Positions 35,274 to 49,516 are shown, numbered from the stretch's first letter. The stretch: DNA of 64,000 bases from Holacanthus passer (GCA_025331565.1 JAFREQ010000035.1:3968001-4032000); one strand, 5' to 3'. Numbers and translations are program-made. The notes: a model not told the origin generated them from the sequence alone.

Positions 35274-35407
35274 GCCTTCAAGAGCGCCACAATGAGCTCA
35301 TACTGGTGTGCTGGAAAGGGCGATGTCATTGATAACTGGTGTCGCTGTGACCTGAGTGCCTTCAGCAAAGATGGCCTGCCTAACTGCAGCCCCCTCAGGC
35401 AGCCAAT
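35274..35407 (+). CDS. astn2: Astrotactin-2 internal exon e (EGF-like region)
   Basis: The exon runs from a CCCTTTACAG acceptor to a CCAAT|GTAAGT donor, 134 bases, phase 0 in and phase 2 out. It encodes AFKSATMSSYWCAGKGDVID and then NWCRCDLSAFSKDGLPNCSP. The four cysteines (YWC, NWC, RC, NC) complete the EGF-like module begun in the preceding exon. The YWC-GKGDVID-WCRCDLSAF pattern is characteristic of astrotactins. The last two bases (AT) join the first base (T) of the next exon to give isoleucine. Confidence 0.95.
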
Positions 35408-37715
35408 GTAAGTGAGAGGTGACACCATGACACCTAGGAATTCATGCACAAGAGACATTTCATGGATGCATGCACTGATGCACCGCAGGCACACTCACAT
35501 GTGCACGTGGACATGCACACACATACACACATACATGACTCTACACTGTCTCCTGGGGCACTTGAAAAAGTTGTAGACAAAAGCACAGTCCCCAAAGTTG
35601 TAATAGCTGTCAGTCGGCCCTTACACCCTTCTGAAAAGAACATGCTCTCATTCAAGGTGTCCTAATAATACTTTTGAGGCTTTTGTGAGTCATCCACCCT
35701 GGCTATTGTTGCCCGGAGAACTTTAAAAGAGAAAGTTGAAAGGGCAAGTCTTCAGAGGATAAGGCTACAATCAAAGCATTTAATTACCGAATGAAAATAA
35801 AATATGCTTTTTAGTATGTAATATTCCAGAATTAATGAGAGGCAACATTCATTGGCACTAATCTAGAATGAGAATAAAATCTTAACAAGGATAAAATATA
35901 GTGAAGCTGCAAAAGAAGGTTCTGCAAGGTCCAAGGCCTAATGACATTTGCAACCAACGTGACACAAAAATACAATCTAAAATCTATTTGCAGACAATTA
36001 TGATAGTTTTGAAATGAGATATACAAGTTCTGAATGAAATGTAGAGGGTGCTACAGAGAAATAAGTGAGATGCATGACTTATGAACGTGTCATGTGCAAA
36101 AATTGGATGACACATGCAACCAATAATTATATTGAATAACAGTGGAGGTGGTGTAATGTTAAGTACAGTTCAAGGATATATGTGAATGTGTTGGATTAGA
36201 TGAGGGATGTGCAACCAATGAGACAATATTATAACAGAGGTAGTGGAATGTAATGTGCAGTGTCGTCCAGTTTGTTAATAGTTCAGATAGTTAGTAGGAC
36301 AACTGCTTCTGCAAAGGAGCTGATCCTGTGTCTGTTCATGGAGGTTTTTATGGATGAGTCTTTTGCCTGAGGGCAGAAGTTCAAAGAGGCCGTGTCCAGG
36401 GAGGGATGGGTCAGACACAATCTTGCCTGCACGCTGTTTGGCCCTGGTGGAGTGCAGCTGATCAATGGAGGGCAGTTTACGGCCAATGATCTTTTCGGCT
36501 GAGTGAATGTCCTGCTTGTTCACTGTACTTTACCAGACAGTGATTGGAGCTGTGCGGATGGACTCAATGATAGCAGTGTAGACATGAATCAACAGTGCCT
36601 GTGGCAAGTTGAGCTTCTTCGCTTGCCTCAGGAAGAACATCCTCTGTTGGGCCTTCTTGGTTATGAAGCTGTCCCATTTAAGATCCTTGGAGATGGTGGT
36701 GCCAAGGCAAAGACCAATTAGACCAATTTAATTGAAATCTCTACATTTGTCTGCATTCAAACAACACCAAAGACAAAAGTACTTTTGAAGTGATAGTGAA
36801 CATTGAACCTCAGCAACATGAACAAGAAGTCCTTAAAGCACTCAGAAAAAAATGGAAATCTGATCATCTTCAATTCCACAAAAACTGGGCAAAGTCCATC
36901 TGCTCATAAAGATCATGTGATATGAGCAAAAGCCCCAGAAAAGCTTCTAAATGGACCTTGTGATAAGATTGGACTTTTCAGCAATACTTTACCATAAATA
37001 CTGGTATTTGGGACATACGCACTGATACTTGAGACTTAGATTATGCTGTATTACACAAGTAGTTTGAAAACACTTATGGTGGTTTCGGTATTGTTGTGTT
37101 TGTGGATTGTGGTTGTGGAATTGGAGAGGAAGGGCGTGGTGCCACAACCAGAGTTTTTGGTCAGGCTTCCCCTGGGCCCATGCCTGCTGGCACTGTCGAG
37201 GGCCTGTGAAGTGTCTCTGCAGCAGCCAAATCTCCAACTCTGGCAAGTGCAGGAGTGTAAGGCCAGTAAAACCCCGCATTACCTATTATTATTGTCTATG
37301 GGGATGAAACCGAGCTGCATGCTTTTTTATGAAAGAGGGATAACCTACCTCTCTCAGTCATTGTCACAGACACAGCTGGAGGGCAGGCAAAATGGAAATA
37401 TTGTTCTTTTATCTCTTTTGAGGGATTAAAGAGGAAAAACTGCACAGGGAACACTGCTGGAGAACAGGTGGCATCGGAATGCTGTTTTGTTCAAAGCAGC
37501 TGTTTGCCATCTTGTTGTCCAATGAGATATAGGCAGATGGGATTCCTGCTTATCCATTCTAGGTTTAAGTCCATACTTTAGGCGCTGGGCACACAGACAC
37601 ACACACTTTAATTTGAAATTCCAGATGCAGGCGCCAAACAGCCTTTTGATCTCATTGTTAATATTTGTCTTATTTCCATATCTTAAACCTCGTCTCCTCT
37701 GTGTTGATCCGCTAG
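35408..37715 (+). other. ASTN2 intron e-f
   Basis: This 2.3 kb phase-2 intron contains a decayed LINE fragment on the - strand (36270-36715), preceded by its probable 3' untranslated part (about 36100-36270). Two imperfect copies of a segment containing TGCAACCAAT lie there. No other gene-like sequence is seen. Confidence 0.8.
36270..36715 (-). mobile_element. Decayed LINE fragment, C-terminal part of reverse transcriptase ORF
   Basis: On the - strand the translation gives GTTISKDLKWDSFITKKAQQ and FFLRQAKKLNLPQ upstream of AEKIIGRKLPSIDQLHST, then AGKIVSDPSLPGHGLFELLP and SGKRL. This is the standard tail of L2/CR1-group fish LINEs ('KAQQR..FLR..', 'LPS...L...R....A.KI..DPSHPGH.LF.LLPSGRR'). 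Several frameshifts interrupt it, and the final NSFF-like block is out of frame. The element lies antisense to ASTN2. Confidence 0.85.
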
Positions 37716-37864
37716 TTTGCGCCTCGCACCTTACCTGGAGCCCTCGAGCACAATGGTGGCCCTGGAGTGGATGGATGTGGAGCCTCTGATTGGCTGCAAA
37801 GTTTCTGACTACATCATCCAGCATAAACGAGTGGAGGATCCCTCTGAGGCCGAAGTCTATACAG
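37716..37864 (+). CDS. astn2: Astrotactin-2 internal exon f (fibronectin-III-like, first part)
   Basis: The exon runs from a GATCCGCTAG acceptor (weak pyrimidine tract, TAG) to an ATACAG|GTAGAA donor, 149 bases, phase 2 in and phase 1 out. It encodes LRLAPYLEPSSTMVALEWMD and then VEPLIGCKVSDYIIQHKRVE, ending VYT plus the first base of a glycine codon. The 'SSTMVALEW...VSDYIIQHK' pattern (tryptophan in strand B, tyrosine in strand C) fits a fibronectin type III fold, which follows the EGF-like module in astrotactins. Confidence 0.94.
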
Positions 37865-40800
37865 GTAGAAAAATGAATTCCAAACCTGAGTTGATTTACT
37901 TTTTGTAACTGCATGGATTTAAATACTATGCTACGATGAACTTATTACTGTGCTGTTTTTTTTTTTTTCAGCAATAGCTATTGTTGTGCATACACACCCA
38001 TAAAAACATACGTAGTTACACACACAAATACGAGTACAGAGAACTTTCTGTTTCTGTATTATGGTGGTTTCATTCGCTCTTTTGGGTGACAGTGGTTAGC
38101 ACTGTTGGCCTGATCATGTTCTTCCATGTTAATATAGGTTTCCCTTTACTGCCCACTCACGCAGACAGTAGGTGGATAAGAAGCTCTAGATTGTCTGATT
38201 GTATTTGTCCTGTTAGTCTTGTAACAAGCTGAATTTGAGAAGCATGTTTTAACTGCAAATAGAAGGAAAATGACATCACTGATATTCAAATAAATAGAGT
38301 ATCTGCTATGTATATAGTTAAAAAGGTCAATAACTTTGTATTTGGATGTTTGGGATTGGATCTAGATTGCCCACATGAGGTGATGTATTGCTTGGAAATC
38401 GATGATGAGCTGTGCTTTAAGTCAAGCCGGACTTTGAGCTCAGCTTTCTTTCAGCCTTGTCTGACCCAGTTTGCATTTTCTCCTCACAAAAGCATTCTTT
38501 CAAAATGGTGACGAAAAGATGAAGATGGAGATAATAATCAGAAGAGAAAAGAGATTTCAATGCCACTGATAGATGAAAGAGTAAAGATGAGCTGATAGAA
38601 GGAGTTAATGTTACAGCTGGAGGGGATGAGGTTAAAGTTTTGGTCTGGATACAGAAGCAGAAAGCTCAGACTGAGGATGAGAGAAGATGACGTAGGGCAA
38701 TTTATCAGTTGCCATAAATGGTGCTGACCATTGTGCCGTGGGGCTCGGGACGTGGTCATGGTTGTGACGAGGGGCTGGGGTGAGTCAGAGGAAGGGTGAT
38801 AGGAAGGAATTTAATAATATTGGAGAAATGAGGTGGTCTGGAAGCTGGCTTTAGTCATTGGGAAGTATGGACAGGCCATCCATCACCCCTGGGAGGAGTG
38901 CTGATGAAGCGTGGGCACCAGCGAGCGAAGAGAGGGTACAGACAGTTAGACACAGGCATGCTGGCAGAGGTGAGGTAGGAAGGGGCAGATGGTGTGGGTG
39001 ACTCACTCTGCTATGTGCCAGTCACCACTATAAATCATGTCATAACAGACAGTATAATACAGATTAGAAGTCATTGTCTCCGTCTTTTGTCTTCCTCTCT
39101 TCCTTTTATGGCTGTCACTTTTTATCTCTAACTGTTAGTCATGCCTGTCTTGTTTACTCCCAACTATCTTTAACTGTCTCGACGAACTTTAAACTAAAGA
39201 GCTAACTTAGTTGAGTGTGTTCGGTGTGTGACCCTCTCAGAGACGAGTAGGTCATGTTAATTGGCAGAAAACTGGCAGACTATAGGTTCTCTCTCAGTGG
39301 AAACATCATGCATTATGAACTCTATACTACGCGTCTGGGTTGCTCCCACTTCCACTGCAAATTCTGAAAACTTTAGCTACACAAAACCTTCATTGTTCTC
39401 CAAAAAGAGGGGGGGAGGGGGGATCAAGATTGCTGATACAAACTTGGAAAGCATGGCAGGGGTTCGATTTATATTTATTTAATAATAGGGGCCTCTTAAA
39501 ATGATGAGATCCTGTTCTCTGGACTCAGCAAATACAGGCCATAGAGTTTGAGAAGTGTCATTTTCTCACACTTACTCAGACTTATTTTGGAATTATTGGA
39601 TTTGTACTCCCTGTACCCACTGCTGGCTTCTTATTTAAGAACCATCTTTGAGGCATCCAAAATAAATAAAGTCCAGTTTAGCTTTGCGACCTTGCGGATT
39701 CAAAGTAACAAACTCATCTCGTGCTCTCAACCTCAGTCATTCTCCGATGCTTTTTTTCTGAGCAGTGCTCCTCTTGACTTTCGCACACACACACATTCCC
39801 CTGCTGAAGTTGCCAGTGAAACCAGTCTTCTACCGTTGGCCACTGAGCAGCTCTAATGGAGCAGTTTTGGGATAAATACTTGGATAAATACTTTGCTCGA
39901 GGGCATCTTGGTGGTTTTCTGGAAAGCAAGTGTTTCTCCTTAATTTTCCCTGTTCATATTTTCCAAGACTGCCTGATGATTTGAACCAGTGAGCTTGCAG
40001 TCAAGCCTTCTTCTCCAACCTCTGAGGGTGGGTACGCACTAAAGGATTATTCGGCTGATTTACAGTAAACCATATTTGACAATCTAGACAATCGTAGGGA
40101 AAACTCCTGATCCAAAGCTTAGCCGCGGCTGATAGTTGGCAATACGGAGCAGTGTGAAGTGCTCTGATTCAATTTTAAAGTGTTAAAGATAGAATTTTAT
40201 GGAAAACAAGACGCTGTACTTAGATATGTTATTAAGTGCAAGTAAAGCACAAAGACTTTACTCACTGTTTCACCATGTTTTTATGAGATCAACTTATGAG
40301 ATCACACCACTTAAACAGTCTACTTCAAACTGCCCGCCAGTTTGATGTCAGATAAGGGATTGCGTAGTCCTTGAAGTACTGACAGCTAATCACAGGAGCA
40401 GTAAATAAGCAGTAGTAGTATCTTTCCATGCTGAATCTTGAGCATCTTGAGTTTCCCAGATGCCCTATGACAAAAAAGCACAAAGAACAGTTACATGGAC
40501 AGTGGTATTGAAATCAGAAGGTGGATAAGATGCAGATAAACACGGTCGGGTCGGGGGGAGATGGGAATTCAACCATCGCCGACATCATTAGTAGTAACGG
40601 CAGCACCTGCGTCCAGCGGATGAGATTCAGTCGGCGCTGGCATCCACAGAAGCTGAGGCTGCATCCACATCCGTTGCCAAGTTGAAACACTGCTTTGGGC
40701 TGGTGTCTGAGAGAGAGGAAAGATAAACAGACAGCCACACACAGACACTCAGCCATGCTGAGCATGAGTCACACACTCAGAGCACACACATTCAGCCATG

Positions 40801-43800
40801 TGCACACTCATACAGATGGCAGACAGAGAGTGAGTGTGGAGATGCAGACACTTGGATGCAGCTCTCACTGGGTTCCCAAAGCCATGTTTCTATGTCAGTG
40901 CTGTCTAGACTAGGATAGAAAAAGATACTGTAGCCCTCCTGAGATAGATATTGTGAGGTCAGTCATCTGAGAATGAGAATAAATAGGTCTTGATTTTTTG
41001 GCTTGAAGGTTTCCACAGATTTGACTTCTCTGATTCCAAGATGAACTTGATTCCAGAGATTCATCTCATTGGGAAAACACTGTGCAACCTGCTTTTATCC
41101 TGCTGTTACTCCTTTTTTTTTTCAAGCAGCTTAATTTAAGATGGATTACAGGTAAACTAATGTTGTGTCCAAATATTCTTAAATTTCTCATTTTTAAGTG
41201 TTATGTGCACATATGAAATCAAAAAGTCTAGTTTAGTGGCACCCAAATGCATAAGTTTAGCCATATATTTTTAAGATAATGATTGTATATATCAATGAAT
41301 CTTTGCATATTCAATAGCTTTACACCTTAAAACACCCCAGCAACATCAACAGAGTAAGAGTCATCACCTGAGTGGGGATGTGTTAGAGCTAAGTTGTTTT
41401 TTTGAAACCTCCAAATCCTCCATCATTACTCCAGTGATCGCTGCAGATGGGGAGTTGTATCTGTTTTGGAATGCAGTGAGTTTTTCCACAAGCAGGGTGA
41501 AAGTTTTATCCATGTAATAAGCTGATTCAAATGATGTAATATGCCACCCTTTTCGGGCTCGGGTTTTTCATCCGTAACAGCTTCCTGCATGAATGGATGC
41601 AATCATAGAGTCCTTGAAAATCTTGACAGTGAATGGTATCTTCTTCTAAGCTAATATCCATAAATGTTCCTAATGTGACTCCCTCTCGCTTGATGTAAAT
41701 TATAGAAAAGATATTATGCCTTCGCTCATATCATAACATAGGGCTGAGCATTTTCTTGCAGTGGGCATCAGTGCTGAGTGGAAAAGTCACGTCAGACTTT
41801 GAGTGTGTTGTTTGGAGGTGTCTTCTTTGGTTATAAACCCTCCATCATTATGGTGGGTGGTCTAAGGATCAACCGTGTCAACTCCCTGACTGTTTCTAAT
41901 GCTGCCTAGGCTTTTCCCTGCAATTTGTCAGTTTCTTGCTCATTGTTCTGTGGCTTTCTCTTAACACAAATGCATCATCATTCATTACATTAGAATCTGA
42001 CTGACTGTCTTGACTGGAGGCGGCAAAGTATTTGGCTGTAAACACAGAAAACATTATGCCCACACTTTCAACTTGATTCAAGAGAATAAGGACCTGAAAG
42101 TAAAAGCAGGGAACAAACAAATTGAGATAATGAGAATGAGTTTTGAGTGAAGATGTCATCATGCTCTTTTTCAACTTGCATAGTTTACCATGCTTACCTT
42201 GTATCTATGTCCCTCTTTGCATAATGAGGAAGGCTTTAGAGGGATCAGGTTGTTTTGTAGCATCACCCTGTTCCTTTGACACCGCTACAAACTCTCTGTC
42301 TCCAATTCCTTCAGATCACCTCACTTATCAGAGCTGTTTAGAAAAAAAAGAGTCATCTTTTCTTTAAGGCTCCTCCCTGGTCAGTCACAAATCTTCCCTC
42401 TGAGGTCAACAGTGACTGGAAGATAGACTCGCTGCTTTGATGTGCAAGGAGAGCAGCTGAGCCCTCAGTTCATATATCTTGTTGTTTATATGGACATGAT
42501 GCTCTACTGGCAGCCCTCAGTATTCCCACCACCACCCAGGTCTGGACCTATAATATGCATGGTTGTAAAGCATGGGAGAGAGAACCATGCACTACCAAGA
42601 ACAATTTGCAAATGAATTGTTATCCTTTTTTCACAGATGGTCATCATCACCATTTTTTGTTACTGATTCCCATTTCAATTGTGTTAAATTTTTGAATTTG
42701 AAACATACCTTTTGGTAAAATGAAATGAGCGGCTGCTACTTGACTTTAGACCCACAAAGAAACTATTCTGTATGGTGTAAATTTCAAAGCTATTTCAAGT
42801 TAGTGCCAAGTAGTAACATCTGCAAGGTATCCATACACAGTATATACAGGCTCCAGTATATTGCTGACTTATGTGAGAGTACTTGTGTCCTACCACAAGT
42901 ACACTGATATACACCAGAGCTGATCGTAGTGCTCACATTAGCAGTTAATCACAAGAGGTTGTCTGCTTGCTGGCACTTGAAAAAAGAAAACCACATGCCA
43001 CTTGCAGATACCTTCCCTTCTGTCCTATTTCCACGTAGTAAAGCTTCCTTCTCCAAAAACGTGACCAGAAAGGTACCTGATCCACTTTGTTATCTCCTGC
43101 TTGAACTGCTTGAACTCTGCTATTGCTGGAACCACAATCATGAAAAATGCTGCCATTCAACCTGAACTTTTGGCTACATGACAACATATAAGATGGAAAG
43201 TGTATGGATTCCTTAAATAACTTGAGAACACTCAGTCTTACCTTGTAGAACATATGGATGTTGCCCACCACTCCCTGATCTCTGAAGAGACTCCAGCATT
43301 GGAGAAGGCCCACTGGGAATCGGACACAAAACTGCACAAGGTCAACAATCATCAACACAACAAGCTTAATGATGTTGGGGGCAGACTGCAAAGAGGTCTC
43401 ACGGTATCACTCAGTATAACACCCCATCACCGTGACCGACCCCAGGGCAGGTCCGTGGAGAGGCTGCGATCACCTCAGCTCAGAACAATCGACCCATCCT
43501 TGCAGCAAAGTTGAAGGTGGGGGCACTGTGACATTAAACGCTCTCCTGAATAGATAAAACAGAACTACTAAAAGGGAGTGCAATGAAGCCGTCATCTAGT
43601 TTGGGGAAGTTAGTGTCGAGGGATCCCTGCTTAGAAACGTGCAGCTGCATTGGGTAGGCCAAGATGCAGCCATGCAGACTCTCTTCAGGGTGATCCACTG
43701 AACAGAGCAGTCTAAAAAATATTGTTTTGGAGTGAACTTAAATGGAAGGAAGAGTGTCCTGTTTGTAAGATACAATCACAATTTGCTTTGATAGAGGGTT

Positions 43801-46800
43801 CCCAAGAACTCGCCATTAGCCTATGAAAGCTGTGTGCTCAACATTGCATGTCGACATATGCACAGGGTGCAAGTGATGCAGGGAGAACAGGCAAAGCTTC
43901 TACCACCACGTCAGCTGAGGGTGTCTTACTCACAACATCCATCCTGCCTTTGTCACGAAAACTAACAGTGAATGATGAGCAGATGAGGGTACTGCAGACA
44001 TTGCCATTACTGCCAAGATCCAGGTCCTGCGGCTTAGCACAGAAGAAGTCCGAACACTGCCAGTGCCAGATGTACAGATGGAGCAGACAGAGAGGGATCA
44101 CCTGTTCCTACAAGGCCAGTAAGGCAAGAGGGGCACTGACTCACTGAGATGAAGCGTAGATGGAGATGAGGTCATCCCAGATTGCAGTTAATCGTCTCAA
44201 TGGGGTGCGTTCAAGAGCTGGAAAAAAAAGCAGATGCAAAGGTGAGTTTTAATGGCTATACACAGTCTCCAAACATGATAACTCATCCCGATTGGCTGCG
44301 AGATTCAAATGTAAATTTTGGTGCCCTGCTTCGAGGAGGAGAGTAATTAAGCTTGTAAACCCTGTTAGAGGGCACTGACTGTGTGAAACAGAACTATAAT
44401 TAAAGGAAATCCTGATCATCAGTGGCATTTTAATTCCTCAGCAAAACATTTACCCACCTCTGTTTTATCCCTCCCTGTCTTCTTTACTCCTCATGTTTCG
44501 AGACGTGGAGCAAAAGTCAAATGAAACCGTGCTGGCGGTTTGTCTGCCTGCACTTATGATTCGACCAAGTGACCATCACCATAAGGAGAAGTATCATATT
44601 CTGGAAACTCTATCTGTAAACAATATTTAATTGTGTATTGTCTGAGTCACAGACAGCTGCATCTGTAGAAAGGTATTAGTGAGCACATTTGGAAAGAATA
44701 TAAAAATATGTCAAATAAAAGGGTTTATGGTTGCTTTGATGACTCACCACAATAATATGTATATCAGAGACACACAATTCATTAATGTTGTGTTTATAAA
44801 AGTGGTTTTAATTATGTACTATTTCAGGAGTAGGGGATGTCTACATAAAGTACCATGTCTTGCTTCTACTATGTCCCACATTTAGTCTCTTCTTGTCTTT
44901 ATGTTGTGAAGTTTTATGTATTATACTGTATCTTAGCTTTCAGACTACTAATTCCTACTCCAAGGGCCTCGGACCCTTTTGAAGTTTATTTTTCAAGCCT
45001 CTTCTCCTCCCGTGCTTTCAGTCACATCAGTGATGGATATGAGTGATCCACTTCACCGGGCCTCACACAGGCCTCTAGATGGCACACCAAGGCAGAGACA
45101 GCACTCACAGAAAGGCAGCAATGATGTATTAGTGTGGGGCTCAGCATTCCTCTACAACAATAGGTCAAACCAGCTGTGATATGTAAGAAGATATCGAGGA
45201 TCACAGACGATATTAAGAAATTTGATAAGAGCAATAAAATGGACAAATGCTCGAAAACCTCCAGAGGCAGCTGTAATACCTGCATCAGCCAAAAATAAGT
45301 GACAAGGCAACAAAGAATTAGCAACTGTGAGTTGTGTAAATGATAAAGTACATTTAGGGCACGTCCTTTTAACCTGTGCTCTAAACCTGTAATCAAATTA
45401 CAAAAACAGCCCTCTAAGGATATTTTGATTTGGCATTTGCTGCAAGGCAAATAACAAGGAACTCACCTGGTTTCGTTTATATTTTAGTCATCTTAGGCAC
45501 CATAGCCAAGTAATCAACCTCTACCATTAAAACATCTACTTCAAAACTGAGTGAACACCTTATGCAGGGGTTTTTGCAAAAGGATACAACAGTGTATTTT
45601 GACTGCATGGGAATAATTAGTGGATTACCTACACTATAATGTCAGACGTCCTTCAGCTCTGTTTCCTGTCTACCTCACAGGGAGTTCCCAGAAAGAAAAA
45701 AAAAAGCAAGGCGCCAAAAATGTTGTGAAATTTGTCTAATAAAAGGCTTAACCAAAAGTATCCCTTTATTGGCTGGATTCAGAAAGCTTCTTGCTTCCAT
45801 TATCACGTTTTTACAATCCTTCCATTGTCTCGTCAGCTGCTAATTTGGGTGTCTTGTCCTTAAATCGCAGTTGTGCTGAGGTGACACTTTTTTTGTGAAT
45901 GCGCTCATCAGCGTAGCACCGTGCTTCCCACAACTCTCACACGAACAACACACACACACACACACACATGCTAATTAAAAACCTGCGAGTCTCTCTCCGT
46001 GTTGCGTCACCGCTGTATGACACCTGATTTTCGTGGCACGATGAACAACCGAGGGCAGGGCGGGAGAGCTACGAGAAGTGGCGGGGACGAGAAAGCGAGA
46101 AGGAATCGTGTGAAAATGTGGAAGTGGGCAGAAAAGGAAAGACAAAGAGGAGAGGAAGGAGAGATGGCAAGATAGAGGAGTGGAAGAGGGGAGCAGACAG
46201 CAGCGGCGCTGAGGGTTACACAGCAATGATGTCACCTCACGCTGGCACTGTTGGACTGAGGAGCAGATTAGCCATTTGATCTTTGCCCTTATTTTAGTTC
46301 CAGTTTCCTCCTCCCAGCTCACGCAGCCAGCTTACTGGGATACACGACATGTGGATCTTCCTCTGCTTTACTCTCCTCTTCTGTCACATACCTCTCTACT
46401 CTCCTCATGTCCCCCTTTCTTCTGCCATCAGGGTCAGTGGTATCCCCCTCCCCAGTTTATGTAACAGCTCCATTATTGGTTGAGACCAAGAATGCCCCCC
46501 AATGCGTCGATAAGCCCTCATTCAAAGAGATTGAATTATATGGAGATAAACGGTGTCCTTGAGCATGGGTGCAGATAACAGATTGGAGTGACACAGCTGA
46601 CTCTCTTTGTTTTGTTAATTAAAGATGACCTCATCGCTAAAAATGGACGCTGTGCACCTCCTCGTCACGAGCCTCGCCATCAGCAGATTGCAGATTGCAG
46701 GCAAGGGGCCAAGGGCTTTCTGCATTCCCTTTCCCTTTTTGCTTCCTTTCCCATTTTGCCTCTTCACACACACATTGTTAGTCTCTCTCTCTTCGCCATA

Positions 46801-47089
46801 TAGTCTAGACTTTCCTGGTCTCGTTTTTTTGTCAATCCGTCTCTCTCGATAACCGTGACACTCTCTCCACGTCCCTCGTGTAGACTCGATGTGTGTTCAT
46901 GGAACCTCTAACTCACATGAATGGATATTTGCTTGAATTGTAATTAAGACAAGATAAGGGTGCTGCTGTTCAGTGCCTTCCTTTTCATTCATCATTGTGT
47001 GTTGTGAGGTATTTTGTCCCCATCAGTCATAAGGTTACCAATGAGATCATTGTCTGCTATGAAGCAATGACACAACTTACGGTGGTCTG

Positions 47090-47300
47090 GACTTGAACTT
47101 TGCTGAATTTGGTGCGAGCTGAAAATCGATTTAAAATGCATTTAAGCATTAAATTGGGATTGATTAGTCTCACTTTGCAATTCAGTGCATTGCAAACACT
47201 TAACGTGGTAGAAAAAATATTTACTCTTGATGGAATTGCTCTCTGCCTTAATGAACAAGAAAGGACCCACAACCAATCGTAATCACTGCAGAAACACATT
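47090..47300. promoter_or_regulatory. Candidate conserved non-coding element
   Basis: This is repeat-free, mixed-complexity sequence with several homeodomain-type words (ATTTAAGCATTAAATTG, GATTGATTAG) and overlapping open frames on both strands that do not resemble proteins. Composition of this kind is common in developmental-gene enhancers, but conservation cannot be seen from one sequence. Confidence 0.25.
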
Positions 47301-49309
47301 TGCAGCAGATACAGTATTTGTGTTCATATAGGCCACAATACACAAAATAACATAACAAAAGAGTTGTTCTTAACACTCCTTAACTAATGCTCATCTTATA
47401 GTATGTACTGTCTCAGCCTGCATTTTCTCTCATACACCTGTTAAATGCAATGTTTTTCTATGGAAGTCAGCATGTTGGGTATTAGAAATTTTGAGTAGTT
47501 TGTTGTTGTTGAATAATAATAATAATAATGAGATCAAGCATTAAATATTGAAGCTATATTTGATAAACTTTGCCACTTTATACAAGAGAGTAAATAACTA
47601 TACTAGCCAGCGTACTAAGAGAGTTGAGGGGCAGAAGCTGACCTCAGTGTAAGAGATAAGCAACAATTGCTCACCCTACACAAGTCTACTCTACAGAACC
47701 AGCTGAGGCCACCAGAGCCCACCAGTCTTGTGGTACAGCAGTTTGAAGATGGCACTGCACATCAACCAGTCAATACGGTGCAGCATCACAGTAAGACACA
47801 AGCCAACAGCCTGTCAACACCCACAGGTCTATTCTTAGTGCTAAGTACAGACCCAGGGGGAGACAGAGCCACAGTAAAAGAAGCCAGGGGCAGTAAAAAC
47901 AGACCACACACGGGTCACATCAAAATGGTAGACAAGGACCCAGGGGGCCATTAGTCTGTGACGAACCACCACACCTGACTCAATTTCTTGCTATGCAGAA
48001 AGGGCAGGGGCAGCCCACTGTCAAACAGCATGTCATTCTCAGGTTGTTACTGTGTGTCCCACAGTTCTGGAGAGGAATCCAGGAAGGTCTGACTCAAAGA
48101 ATCTGACCAGCAGGCCACGTTGAGGATCTACAGTAGCAGAAGGAAGATGGGGCTGTTGAATGTGGAGAATTGTTCAATACATTTACATTTGATGAGGATA
48201 AAAATTAAGCCTTGTTTGCATGATACGGCTTTCAGTGTGACTATGAATGAGGAACTGCACATTTGCCATTTGTGGTTACTGTTGTTCAGCTATGACCTCA
48301 TTTGACCTCATGTCATCAGTCCACAGAGCTGCTAAAATATCATTGCGCTACGTATAACTGACAGGTTTACAGTAAAATGAAACATAAAATTTGTCCTAAA
48401 GGATGATCATATAATTAATTAATCAATTTTTTTCCCATTACATCATTCATTCTGAACCATATGTTACTTTAGCTTCTAATATCACATCTTATCTTTGATT
48501 CTAACATGACCTGGATGAAAACTCAATTATTATTAGCTGGAGGGAAGTTGATTAATTTCAGATAACTGTAAGGCTCTGACGTAATGCTTTTATTACCCTT
48601 GCAAATTAATGTGTTATCAAGATGTAAGAGTTTCACCGAACTGTCCATTGTGTTAGTTACTGTTCAACAATAATCTCATCAGTCAATACATTCAGTAAAT
48701 TTTGAGTAAACATTCTGTTTATTGGATAAATTAGTAATTGATATAGCTAATAAGTAGCTGTGGAGGTGCACTCATCTTTCTTTGAAATTCTTTATTTTCA
48801 AATAACTTACTTATTAACTTAACCTATTAACCAGATTAACTCGGTACAAATTGACAGCAGGCCTATATAACAGATAAATCAGATTTTTTTTTACTGTTGC
48901 AGTTTCAAATACTTCTTAGTGGTAAATGCTTTGGTTACATTTGAAAGAGTTTATACAAAATTAAACATAGCTGGAACCTCTACCACCATGCAATCACTCA
49001 AATGCTGGAGTGATTCATAAACATAAACCATAAACATAAACACTTCCTACCAGAGAAGGAATGAATAACATATTTAAGCTCTTTTAGTGTAAAATATACA
49101 TTTATGGGATCATAATTATCCTCATTTCTGCATAACCTTTGCTCCTATTTAGCTTCCCCTCTAGCTCACCATCTGATGCACTTTGCACAGTCTGAAAGGC
49201 CAAAAATGAGAAAATCTTTTTTTCCCAGTGTCAGTCAATTTATTTTCATTGCGAATTAGAAAATGGTCAGAGAGCTGTCAGTCATTAGTTCGTCTGCCAC
49301 TTTGGTCCT

Positions 49310-49425
49310 GACTGAAATGTCTCAACAACAATTGGATGGATTACCGTGAAATCTTGTGCAGACATTCATAGGCCCCAGAGGCTGAACCCCTCTGATGTTG
49401 GTGATCCTCTGACTTTTCCACACAC
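49310..49425 (+). repeat. Fish interspersed repeat ('caacaa.ttggatgga' type)
   Basis: CTGACTGAAATGTCTCAACA, then TTGGATGGATTACCGTGAAA and GTTGGTGATCCTCTGACTTT, in this order match a very common teleost repeat. It is a partial copy of unknown class. Confidence 0.6.
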
Positions 49426-49429
49426 AATC

Positions 49430-49500
49430 AAAGAATTAGAGAACAAACAGAGGGCTCCCTTGTTCTGTTGTTATGCTGATGATATACCGTTGTACCTTTG
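49430..49500 (+). mobile_element. LINE reverse-transcriptase remnant with YADD motif
   Basis: The + strand translation ending at 49501 reads APLFCCYADDIPLYL then stop. CYADD-x-x-LYL is the catalytic motif of non-LTR reverse transcriptases (usually HCYADDTQLYL in L2/CR1 types). The remainder is too decayed to follow. It could be chance, but the motif is long enough to be persuasive. Confidence 0.55.
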
Positions 49501-49516
49501 AGTCAAGCAGAACAAG

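Noticed and set aside
37426..37914. 162-codon open frame on - over ASTN2 exon f
   Set aside because: It is partly the antisense shadow of a real exon and partly intron; no protein character.
42945..43391. 148-codon open frame on -
   Set aside because: No recognisable domain, no splice or codon pattern, and an overlapping frame on the other strand. Chance.
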